From: Streptomyces shenzhenensis | GTDB taxonomy: Bacteria > Actinomycetota > Actinomycetes > Streptomycetales > Streptomycetaceae | Direction of reading: 5' to 3' | Assembly (NCBI RefSeq): GCF_003688995.1 | Contig: NZ_PENI01000053.1 | Coordinates: 1 to 46,931, forward strand | DNA: 46,931 nucleotides | In this document: piece after piece, positions 8,206 to 15,809 of the stretch | Numbering within the stretch: the stretch's first letter is position 1 | How the letters are laid out: every line of letters begins with the position of its first letter | The notes under the pieces: generated by a model | The model's input: the letters and a program-made list of their open reading frames with translations, nothing else | Told to the model about the DNA's origin: nothing | The model's database searches: none | Position numbers and translations under genes: made by a program

Positions 8206-9257
8206 GAGGCGTGGCCCGTCGGGCGGACCAGGGCGAGCAGGTCGGTGTGGTGGACGACGACATGCAACTCGCCCGCAGCGCAGGCCGCCAGGCGGTCCTC
8301 GAGGTAGCGGTCGGCGCGCTGCGCCAGCTCGGGGCGCTGTTCCACGGCCGCGCCCACCCAGCCGCGCAGCCACTGGGCCGTCAGCGCGGCCTCCTCGGGT
8401 CCCAGGCGCCAGGGGCTCGGTTGCAGCTTCACCGTCGCCCCGCGGTCGGCGAAGGCCTCGCAGGTCACGGTGACGGCGTCGGGGCCGAGCAGTCCCGTGC
8501 GCCGCTGGTGGGCGTTGAACGCCTCGGTGATGTCCGCGTCCAGCGGGTCGGCGGGGGTGAGCTGGACGCGTCCGGCGACCGAGAGGGTCAGCAGCGCCGG
8601 GCAGCCGGCCGCCACACAGGCCGCGGCGAGCGTCGCGACCTCCTCGTGGGTGAGGACGTCGAGCAGTGCGGACGCCGTCACCAGTGAGGCGCCGGTCAGG
8701 GCGTCCGGAGTCAGCCGGGCCACGTCGCCGCGCCGGGTCTCCACGGTGACCCGGCTGCCGTCGGCGGCGGCGCGTGGGGAGCCCACGGCGGCGAAGTGCA
8801 GCAGGTAGGGGTCGCGGTCGTGCAGGATCCAGTGCTGGGCGCTGTCCAGGCGGGGCGCGAGCCAGCGGCCCATCGACCCGGTGCCGCAGCCCAGGTCGTG
8901 CACCACCAGCCCGTCGGCCCGGCCGGGCAGATTGGCGAGCCGGATCCGCAGCGGGTCGAGCAGGTCCAGCGCCCGGGCCGTGGCATCGGCCGGCTCGCGC
9001 AGTTCGAGCCACTCGGGTGCGTACCGCGGCGGCTCCTGCGGCTCGGAGTCGCGCAGCCGCACGGTGGGCCGCTCCCCCGGCCGCGGCGCAGGCCCGGCGC
9101 CGGCCGCCACGGGCGGGCCGGCCCCCTCGTGCGCGGCGCGGCTCGGTGCGCCGGGCTCCGTCATCGTCCCTGTCCCCTTCGTCGGTCCCGCGCCCGGTAC
9201 GGCCCGCGTCACGGCCCGTACCGGTGTCCGCCCGGCCGGTGTGCCCGTCCCGCTCAT
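8202..9257 (-). CDS. Class I SAM-dependent methyltransferase
   Basis: This protein of up to 351 residues has a disordered Pro/Ala/Gly-rich first ~75 residues, then a Rossmann methyltransferase domain with motif I HDLGCGTGSMG (about 120-130), an acidic residue in ILHDRDPY and post-I segments. I chose the ATG at 9255-9257 because it overlaps the glycosyltransferase stop (ATGA). A second start, MTEPG, lies 31 codons later and cannot be excluded. The acceptor is unknown; the context suggests a pyrimidine or pterin-like intermediate or its glycoside. It is the third gene of the coupled operon. Confidence 0.82.
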   Translation of the reverse strand: MSGTGTPAGRTPVRAVTRAVPGAGPTKGTGTMTEPGAPSRAAHEGAGPPVAAGAGPAPRPGERPTVRLRDSEPQEPPRYAPEWLELREPADATARALDLLDPLRIRLANLPGRADGLVVHDLGCGTGSMGRWLAPRLDSAQHWILHDRDPYLLHFAAVGSPRAAADGSRVTVETRRGDVARLTPDALTGASLVTASALLDVLTHEEVATLAAACVAAGCPALLTLSVAGRVQLTPADPLDADITEAFNAHQRRTGLLGPDAVTVTCEAFADRGATVKLQPSPWRLGPEEAALTAQWLRGWVGAAVEQRPELAQRADRYLEDRLAACAAGELHVVVHHTDLLALVRPTGHAS

Positions 9258-10438
9258 GCCGCCCTCCGGGGTTCGTCCGGGAGCCGTTGCAGGACCCCGG
9301 CCAGGCTGCGGGCCGTGGTCGCCCAGCCGTCGAGCGCCGCCCGGCGGCCCCGCGCGGCGGCCTTGAGGCGGCGGCGCACATCGGCCTCGCCGAACCAGCC
9401 GCGCAGTTCGGCGGCGAGCGCGGCGGGGTCCTCCGGCGGGACGAGGATGCCGGGCACTCCGCCGTCCGGCGCGCGGCCCAGTGCCTCGGGCAGTCCACCG
9501 ACGTCCGTCGCGAGGACCGGGATGCCACGGGCGAGCGCCTCGGTGACCGCCATGCCGTACGTCTCGGCGTACGAGGTGAGGACCATCAGGTCGGCGGCGG
9601 CGTAACTGGCGTCGAGGTCGGCGCCGGAGCGCGGGCCCGCCAGGTGCAGCCGGCCGGTCAGTCCGTGCCGTGCGATCAGGGACCGCAGATGGGTGACGTA
9701 CTCGGGGTCGTGGCCGAGGCCGCCGACGCACACGCAGTTCCACGGCAGGTCCCGTACCGCGGCCAGCGCCTCCACCAGCCGGTGCTGCCCCTTGCGCGGC
9801 GTCACCGAGGCCACGCACAGCAGGTTCGAGAGGCCGTCGGTGCCGACGGCGAGGGGTGCGATGTCGGCGCCGGGCGTGGCGATGTGCACCCGCTCCGGGG
9901 CGAGGCCGTGGTGGGAGACGAGGCGGCGGACCGCCCAGTCGCTGGTGGCGATCACCGCGGGCACCGCCCGGAGCACCGCGCGTTCCCTGGCGTCCAGGTC
10001 GGCGGCCACGGACGGGTCCAGGCCCGTCTCGTCCCCGAGCGGCAGATGGACGAGGACCGCGAGGCGCAGCCGCTCCGCCTCGGGGACCACGGTCTCCGGG
10101 ACCGCGCAGGCGACGAGGCCGTCGAGCAGGACCACCGAGCCGTCCGGCAACTCCCGCAGGGTGCGGGCGAGTTGGTCGCGGGCGGCGGCGCCGGGGCGGG
10201 GCCAGGTGCCGTCGACGGCGTGCCGGGTGACCTGCCAGCCGAAGCCGGGCAGGTCCAGGCACAGGCGCCGGTCGTAGGCGTTGCCGCCGCTGGGCGCGGC
10301 CGGGTCGTCGACACCGCCCGGCATGACGAAGTGCAGGGTGCGCAGGGACATGGGGATGATCCCGACGTTCTTCAGGGCCGCGCGCTGCGCGGGCACATAG
10401 GTCAGGGACGGCGCGCGGCCGATGGTCGTGTCGGTCAC
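9254..10438 (-). CDS. Glycosyltransferase family 4 protein
   Basis: This 394-residue GT-B enzyme has a variable N-terminal acceptor domain beginning about FVMPGGVDD and a C-terminal domain with SVTPRKGQHRL (donor-phosphate binding). ETYGMAVTE shows the E-x7-E motif, and ATDVGGLPE is also of the GT4 type. The start is GTG at 10436-10438, overlapping the stop of the pterin-synthase-like gene as GTGA. It is cytoplasmic or membrane-peripheral, with no membrane segment. Sugar donor and acceptor are not deducible, but its coupling to the next two genes says all act on one product. Confidence 0.88.
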   Translation of the reverse strand: MTDTTIGRAPSLTYVPAQRAALKNVGIIPMSLRTLHFVMPGGVDDPAAPSGGNAYDRRLCLDLPGFGWQVTRHAVDGTWPRPGAAARDQLARTLRELPDGSVVLLDGLVACAVPETVVPEAERLRLAVLVHLPLGDETGLDPSVAADLDARERAVLRAVPAVIATSDWAVRRLVSHHGLAPERVHIATPGADIAPLAVGTDGLSNLLCVASVTPRKGQHRLVEALAAVRDLPWNCVCVGGLGHDPEYVTHLRSLIARHGLTGRLHLAGPRSGADLDASYAAADLMVLTSYAETYGMAVTEALARGIPVLATDVGGLPEALGRAPDGGVPGILVPPEDPAALAAELRGWFGEADVRRRLKAAARGRRAALDGWATTARSLAGVLQRLPDEPRRAA

Positions 10439-10833
10439 AGGTCACGCTCGTAACTCGCCCAGGCGACGTGCGACTCGTGCAGGGTGACCGTGACGCCCGC
10501 CAGGCCCTTGGCGCCCTCGCCGAGGGCGCCCTTGTGGATGCATTCCACGAGCCGGTCGGCGATCACCTTGGCGAGGAACTCCGTCGAGGTGTTGACGCCG
10601 GCGAAGTCGGGCTCGTTGTCGAGGTTTCTGTAGTTCAGCTCGCTGACGACCGCTCCGAGTTCCTGCGTGGCCAGGCCGATGTCGACGACGATGTTGTCGT
10701 CGTCGAGCTGCTGACGGCGGAACGTCGCGTCCACGAGGAACGTGGCCCCGTGCAGTCGCTGCGCGGGCCCGAACACCTCGCCGCGGAAGCTGTGGGCGAT
10801 CATGATGTGATCGCGGACGGTGATGCTGAACAA
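10435..10833 (-). CDS. 6-pyruvoyl-tetrahydropterin synthase/QueD-like protein lacking catalytic residues
   Basis: This protein is about 132 residues if it starts at the TTG at 10831-10833, chosen because GGAGGG lies 7 bases upstream and the length then fits the family. An upstream ATG at 10926 would add 31 atypical residues. The T-fold pattern is clear: IAHSF (first zinc His14), LHGATFLVDATF, TSTEFLAKVI and TLHES. However, the catalytic Cys is Ala24, the third zinc ligand in HGH is Ala30, and the Asp-His pair (LDH in QueD) is Asn67-Tyr68. It probably binds a pterin-like or pyrimidine ligand but cannot use the standard chemistry. It is the first gene of the four-gene coupled operon. Confidence 0.82.
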   Translation of the reverse strand: MFSITVRDHIMIAHSFRGEVFGPAQRLHGATFLVDATFRRQQLDDDNIVVDIGLATQELGAVVSELNYRNLDNEPDFAGVNTSTEFLAKVIADRLVECIHKGALGEGAKGLAGVTVTLHESHVAWASYERDL

Positions 10834-10950
10834 CGGACGACCCTCCAGGTGCGGCGCGTCTGGTTCCCCCGTCCGCTGCGGCCGGGGGATGCCGTGTAGT
10901 ACGGCTCTTCGCTTCCCCGCGTTCACTGCCTGCTCACGCTTTTTCTCAGG

Positions 10951-11925
10951 TCAGGCGTATCGGATCCGGTGGCACAGCGCCGGGATCTCCCCCGTGGCGA
11001 GCCCCGGCATCACCTCCGGCAGCTCCTCGAACGCGCTTTCTCCCGTGATGAGCGCGTCCAGGGCCGGATCGGCGAGCAGATCGAGGGCGAGGGCCAGCCG
11101 GTCGGCGTAGCCGCGGCTCGCACGGCGGGCCGGGGAGACCTCGCCGACCTGGCTGCTGCGGACGGTGAGCCGCCGGGAGTGGAAGGCCTCGCCGAGCGGC
11201 AGGCTGACGCGCCGGTCGCCGTACCAGCTCAGTTCGAGGACCGTGCCCTCGGCGGTGAGCAGGCCGAGGGCCCGGGTCAGGCCCTGCTCGCTGGCGCTGG
11301 CGTGGACGACCAGGTCGCAGTCGCCGAGCGCGTCGTCGGGCGCGGCGAAGTCGACACCCAGGGCCTCGGCGGTGGCGGCGCGCGCCGGGTCGGTGTCGAC
11401 CAGTTGGAGCCGTATGCCGGGGAAGCGGGCCAGCAGGGCGGCCACCGAGCAGCCGACCATGCCGCCGCCGACCACCGCGATCCGGTCGCCGATGAGCGGC
11501 GCGGCGTCCCACAGGGCGTTGACGGCGGTCTCCACGGTGCCCGCGAGGACGGCCCGCCCGGCGGGCACCCGGTCCGGCACCGGGGTGACCGCGCTCACCG
11601 GAACGACGTAGCGGCTCTGGTGCGGGTACAGGCAGAAGACGGTGCGTCCGGTCAGGGTGTCCGGACCCTGCTCGACGACGCCCACATTGAGGTAGCCGTA
11701 CTTCACCGGGCCGGGGAAGTCGCCCTCCTGGAACGGCGCCCGCATGACTGCGTGCTGGCTCTGCGGAACCCCGCCGCGGAACACCAGGGTCTCCGTACCG
11801 CGGCTGACCGCGGAGTAGAGCGTGCGCACCAGGACCTCGCCCGCGGCGGGCTCGGGGACGGTGACCTCACGCAGTTCGCCGTGGCCCGGCGAACGGAGCC
11901 AGAACGCACGCGCGGACCGGTTCAT
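10951..11925 (-). CDS. Medium-chain dehydrogenase without catalytic zinc ligands
   Basis: This 324-residue protein is of the MDR superfamily, with an N-terminal GroES-like domain and a Rossmann domain (VVGGGMVGCSVAALLARF, about residues 150-167). Where zinc alcohol dehydrogenases have the catalytic Cys, it reads YSAVSRGTETLVFRG, a pattern seen in BchC-like proteins, so zinc catalysis is unlikely. I chose the ATG at 11923-11925 because AGGAGG lies 6 bases upstream; a nearer ATG at 11931 overlaps that site. It is 117 bp upstream of the pterin-synthase-like gene on the same strand and divergent from the phosphatidyltransferase. It probably oxidises or reduces a pathway intermediate. Confidence 0.85.
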   Translation of the reverse strand: MNRSARAFWLRSPGHGELREVTVPEPAAGEVLVRTLYSAVSRGTETLVFRGGVPQSQHAVMRAPFQEGDFPGPVKYGYLNVGVVEQGPDTLTGRTVFCLYPHQSRYVVPVSAVTPVPDRVPAGRAVLAGTVETAVNALWDAAPLIGDRIAVVGGGMVGCSVAALLARFPGIRLQLVDTDPARAATAEALGVDFAAPDDALGDCDLVVHASASEQGLTRALGLLTAEGTVLELSWYGDRRVSLPLGEAFHSRRLTVRSSQVGEVSPARRASRGYADRLALALDLLADPALDALITGESAFEELPEVMPGLATGEIPALCHRIRYA

Positions 11926-12032
11926 CGGCATCCTCCTGAACGATCGGGAAGTTGTTCACGTACCGAGATGTGCACAGGCCGCGCACAGTACGCGGCACTG
12001 ATCAACTCTGTCACTCGGCCGGAAGGTGTGCC

Positions 12033-12818
12033 GTGGCCCTGAACAACACTTACGACGCCAGGCTGGTCCAGCAGGAGACGGCCGTGGGAGCGGGCGTACA
12101 GATCCTGTTGCTGGTCCTGCTGGGTTCGGCGTTCGGCATGGGGCCGGCGGGCTGGCTGACCGGGCTGGCGTTCGCGTTCGCGACCTGGGCGGTGCTCTCC
12201 CGGGCGCTGCACCGCTCCCGGCTGCGCTCCTTCGGCCCGGCCAACCGGGTCACCCTCGGCCGGGCCACCCTGGTCGGCGGGGTGACGGCACTGGTCGCGG
12301 ACTCCTTCGACAGCGCGCCGCCGCTCACCCTGCTCGTCGGCCTCACGGCGGTGGCGCTGCTCCTGGACGGCGTCGACGGCAAGGTCGCCCGGCGCACCGG
12401 TACGTCGACGGCGCTGGGCGCCCGCTTCGACATGGAGGTCGACGCGTTCCTGATCCTGGTGCTGAGCGTGTATGTGTCGACGCGGCTCGGCCCGTGGGTG
12501 CTGCTGATCGGCTGCATGCGCTACGTGTTCGTCGCGGCGGCCCGCGTCGCGCCGTGGCTGAACGCCCCGCTGCCGCCGTCGTTCGCCCGCAAGACGGTCG
12601 CCGCGCTGCAGGGCGTGTGTCTGCTGCTGGCGGGTGCGCAACTGCTGCCGCTGGCCGCCGACTTCGCCGTGGTGCTGCTGTCGCTCGGCTCGCTGGTTTG
12701 GTCGTTCGGCCGGGACGTGCTGTGGCTGTGGCGGACCGCACGGCTCACGGTTCCGGACGCTCCCGATCCGGTCCCGGACGCTCCCGCTCCGCAGGTGCTG
12801 GAGCCGGCCGGGCGGTGA
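12033..12818 (+). CDS. CDP-alcohol phosphatidyltransferase family protein
   Basis: This 261-residue polytopic membrane protein has the full catalytic signature DG..AR...G...D...D as DGVDGKVARR...GARFDMEVDA. It should use a CDP-linked donor, displacing CMP with a small alcohol. The start is GTG at 12033 with GGAAGG 6 bases upstream; an in-frame ATG 81 bases earlier lacks this. The gene is divergent from the dehydrogenase and overlaps the convergent MFS gene by 74 bp. Near the C-terminus VPDAP is repeated. It could make a lipid carrier for the glycosyltransferase product, but this is inference. Confidence 0.87.
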   Translation: MALNNTYDARLVQQETAVGAGVQILLLVLLGSAFGMGPAGWLTGLAFAFATWAVLSRALHRSRLRSFGPANRVTLGRATLVGGVTALVADSFDSAPPLTLLVGLTAVALLLDGVDGKVARRTGTSTALGARFDMEVDAFLILVLSVYVSTRLGPWVLLIGCMRYVFVAAARVAPWLNAPLPPSFARKTVAALQGVCLLLAGAQLLPLAADFAVVLLSLGSLVWSFGRDVLWLWRTARLTVPDAPDPVPDAPAPQVLEPAGR

Positions 12819-14064
12819 CCGGGCCCGCGGACCCGTCAGGGGCACGCGCCGGGCGCGGCAGCAGGGCGACGGCCGCAGCCGGTACGGCGGCCAGGACCAG
12901 CCAGGGCACGGCCGGCGGGAGCGGGCTGTCGAGGAGGGTGCCGGTCGCCGCGCTGCCGGCCAGCACGATCAGCCCGGCCAGCGAGGACAGTGCCCCGGTG
13001 TACAGGCCGAGCCTGCCGTCCTCGGCGAGATCGGGCACCCAGGCCCGCGCCACGGGCGCGATGAGCATCTGGCCCAGGGTGAGCAGGACGACGAGGACCG
13101 CGGCGGGCAGCAGCCCGGCGGTGCCGGTCGGGGCCGCCGGGCGGGCCGCCGCCACGGCCGCGAACCCGGCGGCGACCAGCAGCAGCCCGGCCACCATGGA
13201 CCGGCGGGGTGTGAGCCGCCGGCCCGCCCAGCGGGTGACGGGCAGTTGGGCGGCCACGACCAGCAGCGAGGACAGCGCGAACAGCCAGGCCAGCGGGGTC
13301 TGCGAACCGGTGGCCCGGGCCACCTCGGCGGGCAGCGCGAGATAGAGCTGGTTGTAGGCGAGCAGATAGGCGCCGTAGGCGCAGCACAGCGCGAGGAAGC
13401 GGCGGTTGCGCAGCAGACCCCGCGCACCGCCCCGGACCGGCCGGTGTGTCCGGCCGGGGATGTGCTGCGGCAGCAGCCGGGCGTGCCCGACGAGGACCAG
13501 GACGAAGATTCCGGCGCCGGCCAGGCACACCGTGCGGAAGTCGGCGGTGAGCAGCAGCGCGCCGAGCAGCGGCCCGAGGAAGGCGCCCGCCTGCCCGGCG
13601 ACGGTGAACAGGGCGAGGACGCGGGTGCGCGGGCCGCCGCCCGCCTTCTCCCGGACCACCGCCTGCCGGGCCACTTCGGACTCCACGGCGGGTGAGAACA
13701 GCGCGGCGGCGAACCCGATCAGCAGCACGGCGCAGATCACCGCCCAGGTCCGCTCGGCGTGGCCGAGCCAGACGAATCCGGCGATCCGCAGGGCGCAGCC
13801 GGCGAGCACGACGGGCCGGATGCCGTAGCGGTCGGCGAGCGCCCCGCCCATCACGAAGAGCCCCTGCTGGCTGAAGGTGCGCAGGCCGAGGACGAGGCCG
13901 ACGAGCCAGCCGGCCATGCCGATCGCCTGCCCCAGGTGCTCGGCGAGGAACGGCAGGACGGCGAAGAAGCCGATGTTGAAGGCGAGTTGGGTGAGGATCA
14001 GCAGGCGCAACAGCGGGGTGAGGGGCGTGCCCTTCGTCCCCGGGCGGGCCCCGCGTGCGGTCAT
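12745..14064 (-). CDS. MFS transporter
   Basis: This 439-residue protein has about twelve membrane segments and the motif-A-like loop GGALADRYGIRPVV after TM2, as in drug/metabolite exporters of the major facilitator family. The ATG at 14062-14064 overlaps the stop of the ABC permease gene (ATGA), so the two are coupled. The 3' end overlaps the convergent phosphatidyltransferase gene by 74 bp and encodes a Pro/Glu/Arg-rich tail. The substrate is unknown; proximity to the GTP-derived cluster makes product export possible. Confidence 0.85.
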   Translation of the reverse strand: MTARGARPGTKGTPLTPLLRLLILTQLAFNIGFFAVLPFLAEHLGQAIGMAGWLVGLVLGLRTFSQQGLFVMGGALADRYGIRPVVLAGCALRIAGFVWLGHAERTWAVICAVLLIGFAAALFSPAVESEVARQAVVREKAGGGPRTRVLALFTVAGQAGAFLGPLLGALLLTADFRTVCLAGAGIFVLVLVGHARLLPQHIPGRTHRPVRGGARGLLRNRRFLALCCAYGAYLLAYNQLYLALPAEVARATGSQTPLAWLFALSSLLVVAAQLPVTRWAGRRLTPRRSMVAGLLLVAAGFAAVAAARPAAPTGTAGLLPAAVLVVLLTLGQMLIAPVARAWVPDLAEDGRLGLYTGALSSLAGLIVLAGSAATGTLLDSPLPPAVPWLVLAAVPAAAVALLPRPARAPDGSAGPVTARPAPAPAERERPGPDRERPEP

Positions 14065-15806
14065 CGGGCGGGCGCCTGTGCCGCGGTCACGGGCACTTCC
14101 ACGGTACGGGGTCCGGGGCGCGGCCGGCGCAGCCCGCCCGCGGCGGTCACCGCGAGCGCGCCGAGCAGGGCGAGCAGAGCGGCGGGGGCGAGGACGGCCC
14201 AGGGCGCGCGTTCCGCGTAGGGCTGGTTCTCGGCGAGGAGTTGGCCCCATTCCGGGGACGGCGGCTGGGCGCCGAGGCCGAGGAAGCCCAGGGAGGCCAG
14301 GGCGAGGGCGACGCCGGGCAGCCGGAGCAGGGCGTGCCGGACGACGGGCGGGAGCACGGCCGGCACCAGTTCACGGCGCAGCAGGTGGCGGCGGCCGGCG
14401 CCCAGGGCGCGGGTGGCCGTGAAGTGCAGGGTGGCGCGCTCCTGTTGCAGCAGGGCGGCGGTGTGCGTGGCGAGCGGGGCCCAGGCGACCGCGGTCACGG
14501 CGAGCGCCGGGGTGCTGGGGCCGCCGCCCGCGACCGCGGTGACCAGGAGCGCGGCGAGGACGGGCGGTACGGCGTTGACGGTGTCGACGAGCGGTCCGGA
14601 CAGCCGGGGCAGCAGTCCGAGCAGGACCCCGGCGAGGAGGGCGGCGGCGCTGACGGCGAGGGCGAGCAGCAGGGTGTCGAGGGTGCCGTGCGCGACGCGC
14701 GCGAGCAGGTCGCGGCCGAGCGCGTCGGTGCCGAACGGGTGCTGTGCGGAAGGGGGTTGGAGTCGTTCGTCGGTGGTGACGGTGAGCGGGTCGCGGGGCA
14801 GGCCGAGGGCGACGGTGGCCAGGAGCGCCGCGCCGAGGACGAGGGGCAGGGTGCGGTGCGCGGGCGGGGTGGGCCGGTGCAGCGTGCTGAGGGCGCCGTC
14901 GCGCAGGGCGGGGCCGATCAGCAGCCGGGCCGTGAGACGGGCCGCGCCCGAGGCGGCGGCGCCGAGCAGCAGCAGGGCGAGGGTGCCGGCCTGGAGGACG
15001 GGCAGGTCCTGGGCGAGGGCGGCCTGCAGGGTGGTGCGGCCGAGGCCGGGGATGTCGAAGATCTGCTCGACAGCGACGGCGCCGCCGGTCAGTCCGACGA
15101 CGAACAGCGCGGCGTTGGGCAGCAGTGCGGGCACGCAGCGGCGCAGCGCCTGGCGGGCGATGCGGCGGCCGGGCAGTCCGCGGGCCGCGGCGGCCCGCGC
15201 CCAGGGTTCCGCGAAGGCGCCCGGCAGCAGGTCGTCGAGGAGCCGGCCGAGCACGGCCCCGGCGGGCAGTCCCAGGGCGAGCGCGGGCAGCACCGTCCAG
15301 CGCGGCCCGTACCAGCCGAGGGCGGGCAGCCAGCCCAGGTGGACGCCGACGACGGTGGCCAGGACGGAGGCGGTGAGGAACTCGGGGAGCGCGGCGAGCA
15401 CGGCGGAGCCGGTGCCGCCGGGCCGCCGCCGCCCGCCCCGGTACAGGGTGCGGGCGCACACCGCGGCGGCCGTGCAGACCGCGGCCAGGCAGGCGACCGC
15501 CATCAGCAGCAGGGAGACGGACAGTGCTTGGAGGACATCCGGGGCGACCTCGGCACCGGAGATCCACGACCGTCCGGCGTCGCCGCGGACGAGCCCGGTC
15601 AGCCACTGCCCGAGCAGCGGCAACGGTCCGCGGTCCAGGCCGAGTTGGTCCCGGACGGCGGCGAGCACCTCGGGGGTCGGCTCCCGGTCCTGGGCGCGGG
15701 CCTTGAGGACGGTGAGCGCCGGGTCGGTGCGCGACAGCCAGGGCAGCAGGCCGATCCCGCACACCAGGGCGAGGGCGAGACCGGCCCGCCACAGTGCGCT
15801 CTTCAC
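14061..15806 (-). CDS. Fused peptide/nickel-type ABC transporter permease (DppB-DppC fusion)
   Basis: One 581-residue chain contains two permease domains. The N-terminal half is DppB-like (PEVLAAVRDQLGLDRGPL; GGAVAVEQIFDIPGLG near 240-255). The C-terminal half is DppC-like (HPFGTDALGRDLLARVAHG; LPGVALALASLGFLGLG). The family normally has two separate proteins of ~300 residues. The start is GTG, 3 bp after the lipoprotein gene. It should import a peptide-like or metal-chelate substrate with the lipoprotein encoded upstream. No ATPase gene is nearby, so it must borrow one from elsewhere in the genome. Confidence 0.88.
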   Translation of the reverse strand: MKSALWRAGLALALVCGIGLLPWLSRTDPALTVLKARAQDREPTPEVLAAVRDQLGLDRGPLPLLGQWLTGLVRGDAGRSWISGAEVAPDVLQALSVSLLLMAVACLAAVCTAAAVCARTLYRGGRRRPGGTGSAVLAALPEFLTASVLATVVGVHLGWLPALGWYGPRWTVLPALALGLPAGAVLGRLLDDLLPGAFAEPWARAAAARGLPGRRIARQALRRCVPALLPNAALFVVGLTGGAVAVEQIFDIPGLGRTTLQAALAQDLPVLQAGTLALLLLGAAASGAARLTARLLIGPALRDGALSTLHRPTPPAHRTLPLVLGAALLATVALGLPRDPLTVTTDERLQPPSAQHPFGTDALGRDLLARVAHGTLDTLLLALAVSAAALLAGVLLGLLPRLSGPLVDTVNAVPPVLAALLVTAVAGGGPSTPALAVTAVAWAPLATHTAALLQQERATLHFTATRALGAGRRHLLRRELVPAVLPPVVRHALLRLPGVALALASLGFLGLGAQPPSPEWGQLLAENQPYAERAPWAVLAPAALLALLGALAVTAAGGLRRPRPGPRTVEVPVTAAQAPAR

Positions 15807-15809
15807 GGG

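Noticed and set aside
10834..10926. ATG at 10926 as start of the pterin-synthase-like gene
   Set aside because: It would add 31 residues unlike the family, while the TTG at 10833 has an ideal GGAGGG site and gives the normal length.
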